From NCBI RefSeq assembly GCF_020092905.1, contig NZ_JAGSGB010000001.1:1178001-1242000 (forward strand): DNA of 64,000 nt, written 5' to 3'. Shown piece after piece: positions 53,163 to 63,372 of this stretch (position 1 is its first letter; each line of letters starts with the position of its first letter). The notes beneath the pieces were generated by a model, which ran no database searches, was not told the DNA's origin, and saw nothing but the letters and a program-made list of their open reading frames with translations. The translations under genes were made by a program, and so were the position numbers. This DNA is from Pacificimonas aurantium (lineage in GTDB: Bacteria; Pseudomonadota; Alphaproteobacteria; Sphingomonadales; Sphingomonadaceae).

Positions 53163-54516
53163 CGCTGTCGCTCCCCATGAGGGCAGAAAGGTCCGCTGCG
53201 ACGGCCTGCTGCAGTTCGGGTGCGATCTGGTAGGTGCCGGACGGCATATATTGCGTCATCATCACCAGACCGACACCCTGCAGCGGAAAGGCGCTCGCCA
53301 GCGTTCCCGCCGCGCCGCCCCAGCCATAAGCGCCGTCAGGAAGCGCACCGGCGCTGCCGGTAATGACATAGCCGCCCGCGCCGTAGCCCTGCGCGCTACC
53401 CGCCTCGTTGATCCCGCCGGCAGATGACAGGGTGAAGGTCGCGCTGTCGGGCAGGATGTTCGACGTGGCGAGCGCAACCGCGTCGGCGGGAACCGCCTGC
53501 CGGCCCTCGATCATGCCGCCATTCGCCATGGCGGTCATGAAGCGCAGATAGTCCTCCGTCGTCGAGACGAGACCGGCGCCGCCTGCCGGGAAGGGCGCGG
53601 GCGTCGCATATTCGCTGTCGGCGGGCGTATCGACGGGAACCATCGACCCGTTCATCAGGAAATAGTTGGTGGTCAGCCGGTCGAGATCGTCCTGGGCCAC
53701 GGTGAACGCGGTATCGTCCATACCGAGCGGGCCGAAGATGCGCTGCTGCAGGAAGGTTTCGAGCGGCATGCCGGAGACCTTCTGAATGACCGCGCCCATC
53801 ACGTCGAGGCCGATGGAATAGCTCCAGTCCGTCCCAGGCTGGTGCCGAAGGGGAAGGCCGGAGAGGCGCTCCATGAAGGCATCGAGGGATTGGGGCTGCT
53901 CGCCCGACGGCATCAGCGGATTGGGACGGCGCAGCCCGGGCACGATGCCGGCGTCGCTATATTGCTGGGAAATCCCGCTCGGTACGATGGAATAGCCGAA
54001 GCCGGACGTATGCGTGACCAGATGACGGATCGTGATCGGCGATGCGAGCGCGACCGTCTCGCCCGGCGTATCAGGATCGGCCAGTACCCTGACATCGGCG
54101 AAGGCCGGGTAGATGTCGCTGAGCGGCTGGTCGAGCTGCAGCTTGCCCTCGTCGATCAGCATGGCGGTCGCCAGGCCGATGATCGGCTTCGTCATGGAGT
54201 AGACGCGGTAGAGGCTCTGCTCGTCGGCCGCCTGGTCGCCGCCCAGCGCGAGCGTCCCGCTGCTGACGTAACGCGTTTCGCCGCCGGGGAGGGAAACACC
54301 GATCACCATATTGGCGACCTTCCCCTCAGCGACGTAACGCGCTGCCAGGGCGGAGAGCTGGTCGAGTTCGGGCGCCTGCGCCTGCGCTGGCTCAGCGGTA
54401 GGGGCGGGGGCGGAGGCCGTAGACGTCGGTGCCCCGGTCTGGGCGCAGCCGGCAAGCAGCAGGGCTGCGACGGGCGCGGCGGAAATCAGCCTCAAGGCCT
54501 TCGAGAATTTCGTCAT
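53155..54516 (-). CDS. Lipoprotein serine hydrolase, beta-lactamase (class C/EstB-like) fold
   Basis: A 453-residue esterase or D-alanine-acting hydrolase. The start at 54516 has a GGGGGAGG eight bases upstream, and the signal ISAAPVAALLLAGC ends in a lipobox. After a Ser/Thr/Pro-rich linker the catalytic SxxK is in YRVYSMTKPIIGLATAMLID, and the second element Tyr motif is WSYSIGLDVMGAVIQKVSG. A later GWGGAAGTLASAFP takes the KTG place. Substrates range from esters to peptides in this family, so true beta-lactamase activity is not implied. It opens the operon with dsbB and coq7. Confidence 0.88.
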   Translation of the reverse strand: MTKFSKALRLISAAPVAALLLAGCAQTGAPTSTASAPAPTAEPAQAQAPELDQLSALAARYVAEGKVANMVIGVSLPGGETRYVSSGTLALGGDQAADEQSLYRVYSMTKPIIGLATAMLIDEGKLQLDQPLSDIYPAFADVRVLADPDTPGETVALASPITIRHLVTHTSGFGYSIVPSGISQQYSDAGIVPGLRRPNPLMPSGEQPQSLDAFMERLSGLPLRHQPGTDWSYSIGLDVMGAVIQKVSGMPLETFLQQRIFGPLGMDDTAFTVAQDDLDRLTTNYFLMNGSMVPVDTPADSEYATPAPFPAGGAGLVSTTEDYLRFMTAMANGGMIEGRQAVPADAVALATSNILPDSATFTLSSAGGINEAGSAQGYGAGGYVITGSAGALPDGAYGWGGAAGTLASAFPLQGVGLVMMTQYMPSGTYQIAPELQQAVAADLSALMGSDSDN

Positions 54517-54672
54517 GATCCAAACCTCCCCCAATGTTTCGGCGCTGTGTCGCAAGACGACGCGTGCGGCATCCCCGGGACTCCGACCGGATAGGATATC
54601 CTTACCCTTATCGGCAGGGCTTACGCCAGCGTCGGTTGACAGAAAGGGCCGCGTGTCTATCCGTCCCGCAAC

Positions 54673-55140
54673 ATGTCAACTGAGCGCACGAAGCGGCGAA
54701 CGCTTGTCGAAACCGAAGGCCCGTTCGAAGGCTGGACGCGCTGGCACGCCGAAAACTACAACCGATTTTCCGACCTGATCGGCCCTTCCTGGTTCAAGTG
54801 GGACGGCGGCGGGATCGGCGAGGGAAAGGTGGTTTGCCGCATCCCGACCGAGCAGCGCCATGCGAACTGGCAGGACTATCTGCACGGCGGCTTCCTGATG
54901 GCATTCATCGACCAGGTGCTGTTCGCCGTCGCCATGCCCTCGCTGCGCGAGCATTCTGCCGTGACGCTGACCTGCAACACCGAATTCGTCGGCGGGGGCA
55001 AGGTCGGTACGCCGCTCGATGGAAGCGGCGAGATCGTCAAGGAAACCGGCAAGACCATCTTCATTCGCGGCGAACTCTATCAGCCCGATAACCTGATCTG
55101 TGCCTTTTCCGGCGTTCTGAGAAAATTCCCGCGCAAGTGA
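54673..55140 (+). CDS. PaaI-family hotdog thioesterase
   Basis: A 155-residue acyl-CoA thioesterase of the hotdog fold. Family motifs: FSDLIGPSWFKWDGGGIGEG, VVCRIPTEQRHANWQDYLHG, GFLMAFIDQVLFAVAMPSLR and the catalytic region TLTCNTEFVGGGKVGTPLDG, then GKTIFIRGELYQ. The HGG (YLHGGFLMAFID) is the typical conserved site. It is 117 bp from the divergent serine-hydrolase lipoprotein and runs directly into zapE with a GTGA overlap, though there is no functional link known between these two. Confidence 0.9.
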   Translation: MSTERTKRRTLVETEGPFEGWTRWHAENYNRFSDLIGPSWFKWDGGGIGEGKVVCRIPTEQRHANWQDYLHGGFLMAFIDQVLFAVAMPSLREHSAVTLTCNTEFVGGGKVGTPLDGSGEIVKETGKTIFIRGELYQPDNLICAFSGVLRKFPRK

Positions 55141-56267
55141 CGGGGACGCTGTCGGCCTACAAGGCGCTGGTAGAGGCCGGCGAACTGCGTCCGGACCCGG
55201 ACCAGGAAGGCGCGGCCGTCCGGCTCGACGAGCTGGAAGGCGAGCTGGAGGCGGGGCATGAAACGCCCGGCCTGATGAAGCGGCTGTTCGGCGGCGGGTC
55301 TGCCGCCAAGGTTCCGCGCGGCATCTATATGTGGGGCGAGGTCGGGCGCGGGAAGTCCATGCTGATGGACCTGTTCTTTGCCGAGGCCGATATCGAGCGG
55401 AAACGGCGGGTTCATTTCGCCGCCTTCATGCTCGAGGCGCATGCGGCCATGAAGACGGCGCGCGGCGAGGGCCAGGACGCCATGAGCGCGGTCATCGAGA
55501 AGGTGGCGGGCGAGGCGCGGCTGCTCTGTTTCGACGAGATGCAGGTCACGAACGTGGTCGACGCCATGATCCTGTCGCGCCTGTTCACGGCTCTGTTCGA
55601 GGCGGGCGTGACGGTCGTTGCGACATCCAACAGGCCCCCGAAGGACCTCTACAAGGATGGGCTCAACCGGCAGCTGTTCCTGCCGTTCATCGACCTTCTG
55701 GAAGCGCGGCTGGACATTGTCTGCCTGAACGGGCCGACAGACTACCGGCTGGAACGACTGGCCGGGATGCAGACCTATTATGTGCCGAACGGCGAAGCGG
55801 CGACCGAAGCCCTGTCGGAAGCGTTCTTTCGCCTGACCGACTATCCGCCCGAGGACCGGGCGCATGTCGGCGGCTGCGATATCGAAGTCGGCGGCGGACG
55901 TACGCTGCACGTCCCGAAGGCGCTGAAGGGCGTCGGCGTGTTCTCGTTCAAAAGGCTGTGCGGGGAGGCCAGGGGAAGCGCCGACTATATCGCCGTGGCG
56001 CAAAGCTTTCACACGGTGATTCTGGTCGGCGTTCCGGTCATGGGGCCGGACATGCGCAACGAAGCCGCGCGCTTCGTCCAGCTGGTCGATGCGCTGTACA
56101 ATTACCGCGTGAAGCTGCTGATGAGCGCCGATGCCGAACCGGAAAATCTCTACCCGGCCGGCGACGGCAGCTTCGAATTCAAGCGCACGGTCAGCCGCCT
56201 GATGGAAATGAAGTCCGCGGACTATATGGCTGCCGGTCACGGCCTCGACGAGGCCGCGGAGACATAG
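55137..56267 (+). CDS. zapE: Cell division protein ZapE (AFG1-like ATPase)
   Basis: A 376-residue AAA-like ATPase that destabilises FtsZ polymers in E. coli during late constriction. It starts with GTG overlapping the thioesterase stop by four bases. Motifs: IYMWGEVGRGKSMLMDLFFA (Walker A), ARLLCFDEMQVTNVVDAMIL (Walker B), FEAGVTVVATSNRPPKDLYK (sensor 1) and QLFLPFIDLLEARLDIVCLN. The AFG1-type end FKRLCGEARGSADYIAVAQS is present. Length and arrangement are normal for the family. Confidence 0.95.
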   Translation: MTGTLSAYKALVEAGELRPDPDQEGAAVRLDELEGELEAGHETPGLMKRLFGGGSAAKVPRGIYMWGEVGRGKSMLMDLFFAEADIERKRRVHFAAFMLEAHAAMKTARGEGQDAMSAVIEKVAGEARLLCFDEMQVTNVVDAMILSRLFTALFEAGVTVVATSNRPPKDLYKDGLNRQLFLPFIDLLEARLDIVCLNGPTDYRLERLAGMQTYYVPNGEAATEALSEAFFRLTDYPPEDRAHVGGCDIEVGGGRTLHVPKALKGVGVFSFKRLCGEARGSADYIAVAQSFHTVILVGVPVMGPDMRNEAARFVQLVDALYNYRVKLLMSADAEPENLYPAGDGSFEFKRTVSRLMEMKSADYMAAGHGLDEAAET

Positions 56268-56290
56268 GGGGGACGAGCCTTAGGCCCCCC
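56267..56290. terminator. G6/C6 hairpin after zapE
   Basis: Six G directly at the zapE stop pair with six C at 56285-56290 around a 12-base loop, in the 42-bp convergent gap with the small secreted-protein gene. No T-run follows, so termination efficiency is uncertain. Confidence 0.35.
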
Positions 56291-56309
56291 GGAACAGGAA
56301 CGCGCAACC

Positions 56310-56657
56310 TCAGCGCTCGGCGGTATCCACGACGTAGACGTCGATGACGGTACGCGTCCGGGGATCGAGAAGGTAGGCGAAGCCGCCCAGATAGGCGTAG
56401 AGCTTGCCGTCGCGATCGGGGAGCGACTCATACCCTTCCGGATCGAGATAGGCGAAGTCGCCGGTATCTGGCAGCACGTCGCCGATCTGAAACGCATCGG
56501 TGGCGCTGGGAATGAAGGGACCACCCATGCCTTCGGCGTTCTTATCTTCGGCGTTCGTGTCGGTGATGTTCGCATCGGCGGCACCCTCCTGCGCAGCGGC
56601 CGAACCGGCCGCGCCCAAGGCGAGCGTGGTAGCAACTGCGATCAGGATATTACGCAT
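56310..56657 (-). CDS. Small secreted protein with YLxDPxTRxVxDV end, copy 1
   Basis: A 115-residue periplasmic protein. Signal peptide: LIAVATTLALGAAGSAAAQ. An acidic linker (DANITDTNAEDKNAEGM) leads to a conserved module: IGDVLPDTGDFAYLDPEGYE, LPDRDGKLYAYLGGFAYLLD and PRTRTVIDVYVVD. The module recurs in the next gene upstream, so the pair are diverged paralogues. It resembles the C-terminal RcnB-like or DUF1236-type modules (nickel/cobalt homeostasis in some members), but the match is partial. AAGG lies nine bases upstream of the ATG. Confidence 0.75.
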   Translation of the reverse strand: MRNILIAVATTLALGAAGSAAAQEGAADANITDTNAEDKNAEGMGGPFIPSATDAFQIGDVLPDTGDFAYLDPEGYESLPDRDGKLYAYLGGFAYLLDPRTRTVIDVYVVDTAER

Positions 56658-56702
56658 TCGGGAATGCCTTTCCGGGCGGGGCGCCCATTTCGATATGATC
56701 CG

Positions 56703-57041
56703 TCAGTCGATCAGGACCCTGACAACGTCCGCCACAAGGCGTGTTTCGGGGTCGATCAGATATGCGCGGCCGTCCGAATAGCCGTACACATAGCCGTCAC
56801 GCTCGCGCAGATCGTAGCGGTCGTAGAGCGACGGCTCGACGATGCGGTAGTCGAAGGAGGTCGGCAGACGCTCCCCGACACCGTAGATTTTCTTTGCCTG
56901 CCCGGGCGGTAGTCCGCCCTTCTTAGCGAGGCCCGGCGGCACCTGCTTGGCCTGCGCGTGAGCAGGCGGTGCCGCGAGAGCCGCAGCCGGAGCAAAAGAG
57001 AGTGCCAAAGACGCGGCGCCAAGAGCAAGCAAAGTACGCAT
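56703..57041 (-). CDS. Small secreted protein with YLxDPxTRxVxDV end, copy 2
   Basis: A 112-residue paralogue of the preceding entry. Signal peptide: LLALGAASLALSFAPAAALA. Between them is an RcnB-like basic segment, QVPPGLAKKGGLPPGQAKKI, then GERLPTSFDYRIVEPSLYDR, YDLRERDGYVYGYSDGRAYL and IDPETRLVADVVRVLID. The PPGLAKKGGLPPGQAKK and YLIDPETR elements are seen in many small secreted alphaproteobacterial proteins of unknown role. AGGAG sits eight bases upstream of the ATG. The two paralogues are 45 bp apart on one strand. Confidence 0.78.
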   Translation of the reverse strand: MRTLLALGAASLALSFAPAAALAAPPAHAQAKQVPPGLAKKGGLPPGQAKKIYGVGERLPTSFDYRIVEPSLYDRYDLRERDGYVYGYSDGRAYLIDPETRLVADVVRVLID

Positions 57042-57191
57042 TACAACTACTCCTAATACTGTCCCATCAACGGACAGCCGACGCTTCGGGTTCCAAGAAG
57101 TGCGGGAGTGGCGGGCTAAGTGATTGGTGCCGCGTTGCTTTGCCAGACTGCGGTGTCGACTATGCCGAAGCTCTGCCGGGGGGAGTGGCGG

Positions 57192-59680
<2,489 letters not shown>

Positions 59681-59719
59681 TCGGCGGCCCGGGCTTCGTC
59701 ACTGGTATCGGAGGACAAG

Positions 59720-60184
59720 ATCAGGACTCTCTGCATTCTTTTCGCGCTCGGGGCGGCCGTAGCCATGCCCGGCTGCTCGAGCGACGCGGCTGCAGACGGC
59801 GGCATCGCCGACTATGGGAACGGGGCCCAGATCGTGTTCCGTACCGATGCTGCCGAGAGCTTCCCGATTTCTTCCTCCGTTGCCGACGTCCTGTTCTCGC
59901 TGTCATCGCAGGAGCGGCTGCGGCTTCTTCTCGAAGCCGGCAAGACGCAGCTTCTTTGCGCCAACCAGTATGAGAGCGAGAGCGAACGCTTCTCGTATTT
60001 TCGTCGCCTGGTGGATGCGGGGCTGCTGGACGCCGAGCGGGTGACGGACCCGGATAAGATGATGGGACGGCCCTGTGACGAGGCCCAGGTGAAGCTGACC
60101 TCGACCGATAAAGGCAAGGAAGCTCAGAACTTCCTCGGCTGGCTTCTCGTCGAAGGACTTGAATTTAAGACTGCGGAAAATTGA
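59720..60184 (+). CDS. Small lipoprotein between mdh and sucC, apparent ATC start
   Basis: A 154-residue protein not recognised. The first ATG in frame (59765) is inside the signal peptide; codons upstream spell RTLCILFALGAAVAMPGCSS, a complete lipoprotein signal with lipobox (MPGC). GGAGG sits five bases before an ATC at 59720-59722, and no ATG, GTG or TTG is in reach. The mature domain has QIVFRTDAAESFPISSSVAD, LSSQERLRLLLEAGKTQLLC, YFRRLVDAGLLDAERVTDPD and GKEAQNFLGWLLVEGLEF, with two Cys that may pair. It is encoded inside a TCA-cycle operon, but no link to that pathway is visible. Confidence 0.8.
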   Translation: MRTLCILFALGAAVAMPGCSSDAAADGGIADYGNGAQIVFRTDAAESFPISSSVADVLFSLSSQERLRLLLEAGKTQLLCANQYESESERFSYFRRLVDAGLLDAERVTDPDKMMGRPCDEAQVKLTSTDKGKEAQNFLGWLLVEGLEFKTAEN

Positions 60185-60205
60185 GGCTGTGAGGATCGCA
60201 ACTAT

Positions 60206-61402
60206 ATGAACATTCACGAATATCAGGCGAAGCAGCTGCTCGCCAAGCATGGGGCGCCGATTTCGGACGGCTATCCCGCCTTCACCGCCGACGAGGCCGT
60301 CGAGGCAGCCAAGAAGCTTCCCGGGCCGGTCTATGTGGTGAAGTCGCAGATCCACGCCGGCGGCCGCGGCAAAGGCAAGTTCGAAGGCCTGGGTGCCGAC
60401 GCGGCGGGCGGCGTGCGCGTCGTGAAGTCGGTCGACGAGGTGAAGTCGAACGCCGAGGAGATGCTCGGCCGCGTGCTCGTCACGCACCAGACCGGCCCCG
60501 AGGGCAAGCAGGTGAACCGCCTGTACATCGAGGACGGCGCCGACATCGCGAAGGAATATTATCTGTCGCTGCTGGTCGATCGCGCCAGCGGCATGCCGGC
60601 CTTCGTCGTATCGACCGAAGGCGGCATGGACATCGAGGAAGTCGCCGCGTCGACGCCCGAGAAGATCCACACCATCACGGTCGATCCGGCCACCGGCTAC
60701 CAGCCGCACCACGGCCGTGCAGTCGCGGCGGCGCTCGACCTGTCGGGCGATACGGCGAAGAAGGCCGCGAAGCTGGGCAAGACCCTCTATGAGGCGTTCC
60801 TGGCCACCGACGCGGCGCTGCTGGAAGTGAACCCGCTGGTCGAAACCGGTGACGGCGACCTGCTCGTCCTCGATGCGAAGATGGGCTTCGACGGGAATGC
60901 GCTGTATCGCCACCCGGACATCGCCGAGCTGCAGGACGAAAGCGAAGAGGCCGAAGCCGAGCTGGAAGCCGGTAAATACGACCTCGCCTACGTCAAGCTG
61001 GACGGCAATATCGGTTGCATGGTGAACGGCGCAGGCCTCGCCATGGCGACGATGGACATCATCAAACTGAACGGCGCCGAGCCGGCCAATTTCCTCGACG
61101 TCGGCGGCGGCGCCACCAAGGAGAAGGTGACCGCGGCGTTCAAGATCATCCTGTCCGACCCGGCGGTCGAAGGCATCCTGGTGAACATCTTCGGCGGGAT
61201 CATGCGCTGCGACATCATCGCCGACGGCATCGTCGCCGCGGCGAAGGAAGTCAGCCTGTCGGTGCCGCTGGTCGTACGCCTGGAAGGCACGAATGTGGAG
61301 AAGGGAAAGGAGATCCTGGAGACCTCCGGCCTTCCCATCGTGTCCGCCGACAGTCTGGGCGACGCCGCGAAGAAGATCGTTGCCGAGGTGAAAAAGGCCT
61401 GA
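60206..61402 (+). CDS. sucC: Succinate-CoA ligase, beta subunit
   Basis: ATP-grasp subunit of succinyl-CoA synthetase, 398 residues. Motifs: [40 protein letters not shown] (nucleotide-binding), [60 protein letters not shown] and the ligase domain [33 protein letters not shown]. It follows the small lipoprotein by 21 bp and precedes sucD by 80 bp. Confidence 0.98.
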   Translation: MNIHEYQAKQLLAKHGAPISDGYPAFTADEAVEAAKKLPGPVYVVKSQIHAGGRGKGKFEGLGADAAGGVRVVKSVDEVKSNAEEMLGRVLVTHQTGPEGKQVNRLYIEDGADIAKEYYLSLLVDRASGMPAFVVSTEGGMDIEEVAASTPEKIHTITVDPATGYQPHHGRAVAAALDLSGDTAKKAAKLGKTLYEAFLATDAALLEVNPLVETGDGDLLVLDAKMGFDGNALYRHPDIAELQDESEEAEAELEAGKYDLAYVKLDGNIGCMVNGAGLAMATMDIIKLNGAEPANFLDVGGGATKEKVTAAFKIILSDPAVEGILVNIFGGIMRCDIIADGIVAAAKEVSLSVPLVVRLEGTNVEKGKEILETSGLPIVSADSLGDAAKKIVAEVKKA

Positions 61403-61482
61403 GCGCCTTTCCCCGCCAACCGAATGACATGAATTGATCCCGGCGCGGAGCCCGGATCACCTTAGAGGGAACAGGACGAACG

Positions 61483-62358
61483 ATGAGCATCCTGATCGAC
61501 AAGAATACGAAGGTGCTGTGCCAGGGCCTGACCGGCAACACGGCCACCTTCCATACCGAAGCGGCGCTGGAATACGGCACCAAGATGGTCGGCGGCGTGG
61601 TGCCGGGCAAAGGCGGGCAGGAACATCTGGGCCTGCCGGTCTTCTCCACCATGAGCGAGGCCATGAAGGAAACGCAGGCAGACGCGTCCGTCGTCTATGT
61701 GCCGCCGCCCTTCGCGGCCGATTCCATCATGGAAGCGATCGAGGCCGAAGTGCCGCTGATCATCTGCATCACCGAGGGCATTCCGGTGCTCGACATGGTG
61801 AAGGTGAAGCGCGCGCTGTGCGGTTCGAAGTCGCGCCTGATCGGCCCCAACTGTCCGGGCGTTCTGACGCCGGGCGAGTGCAAGATCGGTATCATGCCCG
61901 GCTCCATCTTCAAGGACGGGTCGGTCGGCGTCGTCTCGCGCTCGGGGACGCTGACCTATGAAGCGGTGAAGCAGACCTCCGACGTCGGCCTTGGCCAGAC
62001 GACCGCCGTCGGCATCGGCGGCGATCCGGTGAACGGGACGAACTTCATCGACGTGCTGGAGCTGTTCCTCGAGGACGACGAGACCGAATCGATCATCATG
62101 ATCGGCGAAATCGGCGGCAGCGCCGAGGAAGAGGCCGCCGAATTCCTGAAGAGCCACCCGAAGAAAAAGCCGATGGTCGGTTTCATCGCGGGCCGCACCG
62201 CGCCGAAGGGCCGCACCATGGGTCATGCCGGGGCGATCGTCTCCGGCGGCAAGGGCGGCGCGGAATCGAAGATCGCCGCGATGGAAGATGCCGGCATCCG
62301 CGTAGCCGACTCGCCCTCCGAGCTCGGCACGACGCTGGAGCAGGTGCTGAAGGGTTAA
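61483..62358 (+). CDS. sucD: Succinate-CoA ligase, alpha subunit
   Basis: CoA-binding subunit of succinyl-CoA synthetase, 291 residues. The sequence [20 protein letters not shown] is typical. Also seen are [59 protein letters not shown] and [20 protein letters not shown]. The catalytic phosphohistidine segment is in [18 protein letters not shown] bidirectional terminator follows the stop. Its partner sucA starts about 1 kb downstream after an oppositely oriented lipoprotein gene. Confidence 0.98.
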   Translation: MSILIDKNTKVLCQGLTGNTATFHTEAALEYGTKMVGGVVPGKGGQEHLGLPVFSTMSEAMKETQADASVVYVPPPFAADSIMEAIEAEVPLIICITEGIPVLDMVKVKRALCGSKSRLIGPNCPGVLTPGECKIGIMPGSIFKDGSVGVVSRSGTLTYEAVKQTSDVGLGQTTAVGIGGDPVNGTNFIDVLELFLEDDETESIIMIGEIGGSAEEEAAEFLKSHPKKKPMVGFIAGRTAPKGRTMGHAGAIVSGGKGGAESKIAAMEDAGIRVADSPSELGTTLEQVLKG

Positions 62359-62392
62359 GCCCCCAGCCGCTCGCTAACGGCGCGCATGAAAA

Positions 62393-62421
62393 AAGGGCCG
62401 TCCCGGCAAGGGGCGGCCCTT
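62393..62421. terminator. Bidirectional terminator after sucD and the EF-hand gene
   Basis: AAGGGCCG (62393-62400) pairs with CGGCCCTT (62414-62421), extended inward by TCCC/GGGG, with A-rich sequence before it. On the minus strand this becomes a stem followed by TTTTTT, a good terminator for the EF-hand gene. On the plus strand only TTATT follows. Confidence 0.8.
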
Positions 62422-62446
62422 ATTCGTTGGCGTTCGGGTCGGGCGC

Positions 62447-63118
62447 TTAGCCGCCGGCGGGGCGGAATTCCTCACGACTGAGGAAATAGTCGCCGTCGGT
62501 GTCGAGCCGGACGAAGTCGTCGGTCGCCATATTGATGGCTTCCGTACTCACATAGGGACGCGTCTGGTCGTCGGCGCCTTCCTTCATCGTCGGATTGACG
62601 TTGGCGAGGTCGTAGACCGCAAATTCGGCAATCGAGAGACGCCCGTTATTGTCGCGGTCGAGGCTGGCAAAGCTCGCATCGCCGTCCATCGCGGGATCAT
62701 AGAGCGGCTCACCGGCTTCGCTGCGGGCGCGTACTTCGGCCGAGGTGTCTGCCGACACTTCATCGGTGTCGATCTCGGAACGGCGCTCGGTCTGCTCAGC
62801 GGTCATCGGCGTCGCGCGCATCGCCTCCAGATCGGAAGACGGACGTGCCTCCGCGACGGTCACCTCGTCTTCGTCGGTCTCATCGACGAGGTAGGTGGTT
62901 TCCTCGCCGGCCATCATGCCGTCTTGCATTTCGCCGTCGAGGTCGTTGCCCAGCATGGCGTCTTCGGTGTCCATGCCGCTTTCGTCTTCCATTCCGATCG
63001 TATCGTCGGGCACCGTATCCGCTTCGTCGGCGCCGCTGCCGCAGGCCGCGAGGGCGACGGTGGACGCAATGGCAGCGAACAGGGGCGTTCGGGTCGATAA
63101 GGCCTTGTTGAATAACAT
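62447..63118 (-). CDS. EF-hand lipoprotein
   Basis: A 223-residue lipoprotein. The ATG at 63118 has GGAGG seven bases upstream and gives a signal with lipobox (TPLFAAIASTVALAAC); a longer frame to 63205 lacks this. An acidic low-complexity middle (ADEADTVPDDTIGMEDESG and later EETTYLVDETDEDEVTVAEA) leads to two EF-hand loops: SLDRDNNGRLSIAEFAVYDL and RLDTDGDYFLSREEF. It should bind Ca2+ in the periplasm or at the surface. It interrupts the sucD-sucA spacing in the opposite direction. Confidence 0.85.
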   Translation of the reverse strand: MLFNKALSTRTPLFAAIASTVALAACGSGADEADTVPDDTIGMEDESGMDTEDAMLGNDLDGEMQDGMMAGEETTYLVDETDEDEVTVAEARPSSDLEAMRATPMTAEQTERRSEIDTDEVSADTSAEVRARSEAGEPLYDPAMDGDASFASLDRDNNGRLSIAEFAVYDLANVNPTMKEGADDQTRPYVSTEAINMATDDFVRLDTDGDYFLSREEFRPAGG

Positions 63119-63247
63119 AGATTTACCTCCGGTTGTCTTTCCCTTCTCAACGGCTGCCGCCGTCGATGTATCCGCCCGGACCGGTTTTTCCGCTGCCGCC
63201 GACATGCGCTCGCCCTGAGAAAGTTGAGGGAAAAAAGGGGAAATGTG

Positions 63248-63260
63248 GCGGTTGAACCGC
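63248..63260. promoter_or_regulatory. Palindrome upstream of sucA
   Basis: GCGGTT-G-AACCGC is a perfect inverted repeat with one central base, 130 bp upstream of the EF-hand start and 112 bp upstream of sucA in the 254-bp divergent region. Operator role is possible but not tested against known motifs. Confidence 0.35.
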
Positions 63261-63372
63261 GCGCTCGCCCCGTTATTTGGAAACCATCTTGGTCGCCCGC
63301 GTTGGGAGGGGGCGGACCGGCTGCCTTATTTGCGTGCTATAAAGACCGGTACGCAGCAGGAGACATGGCCGC

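Noticed and set aside
53155-54516. A true antibiotic-resistance beta-lactamase
   Set aside because: Only the SxxK and a loose Tyr motif are seen; the family includes esterases and peptidases, and the protein is a lipoprotein of unusual length.
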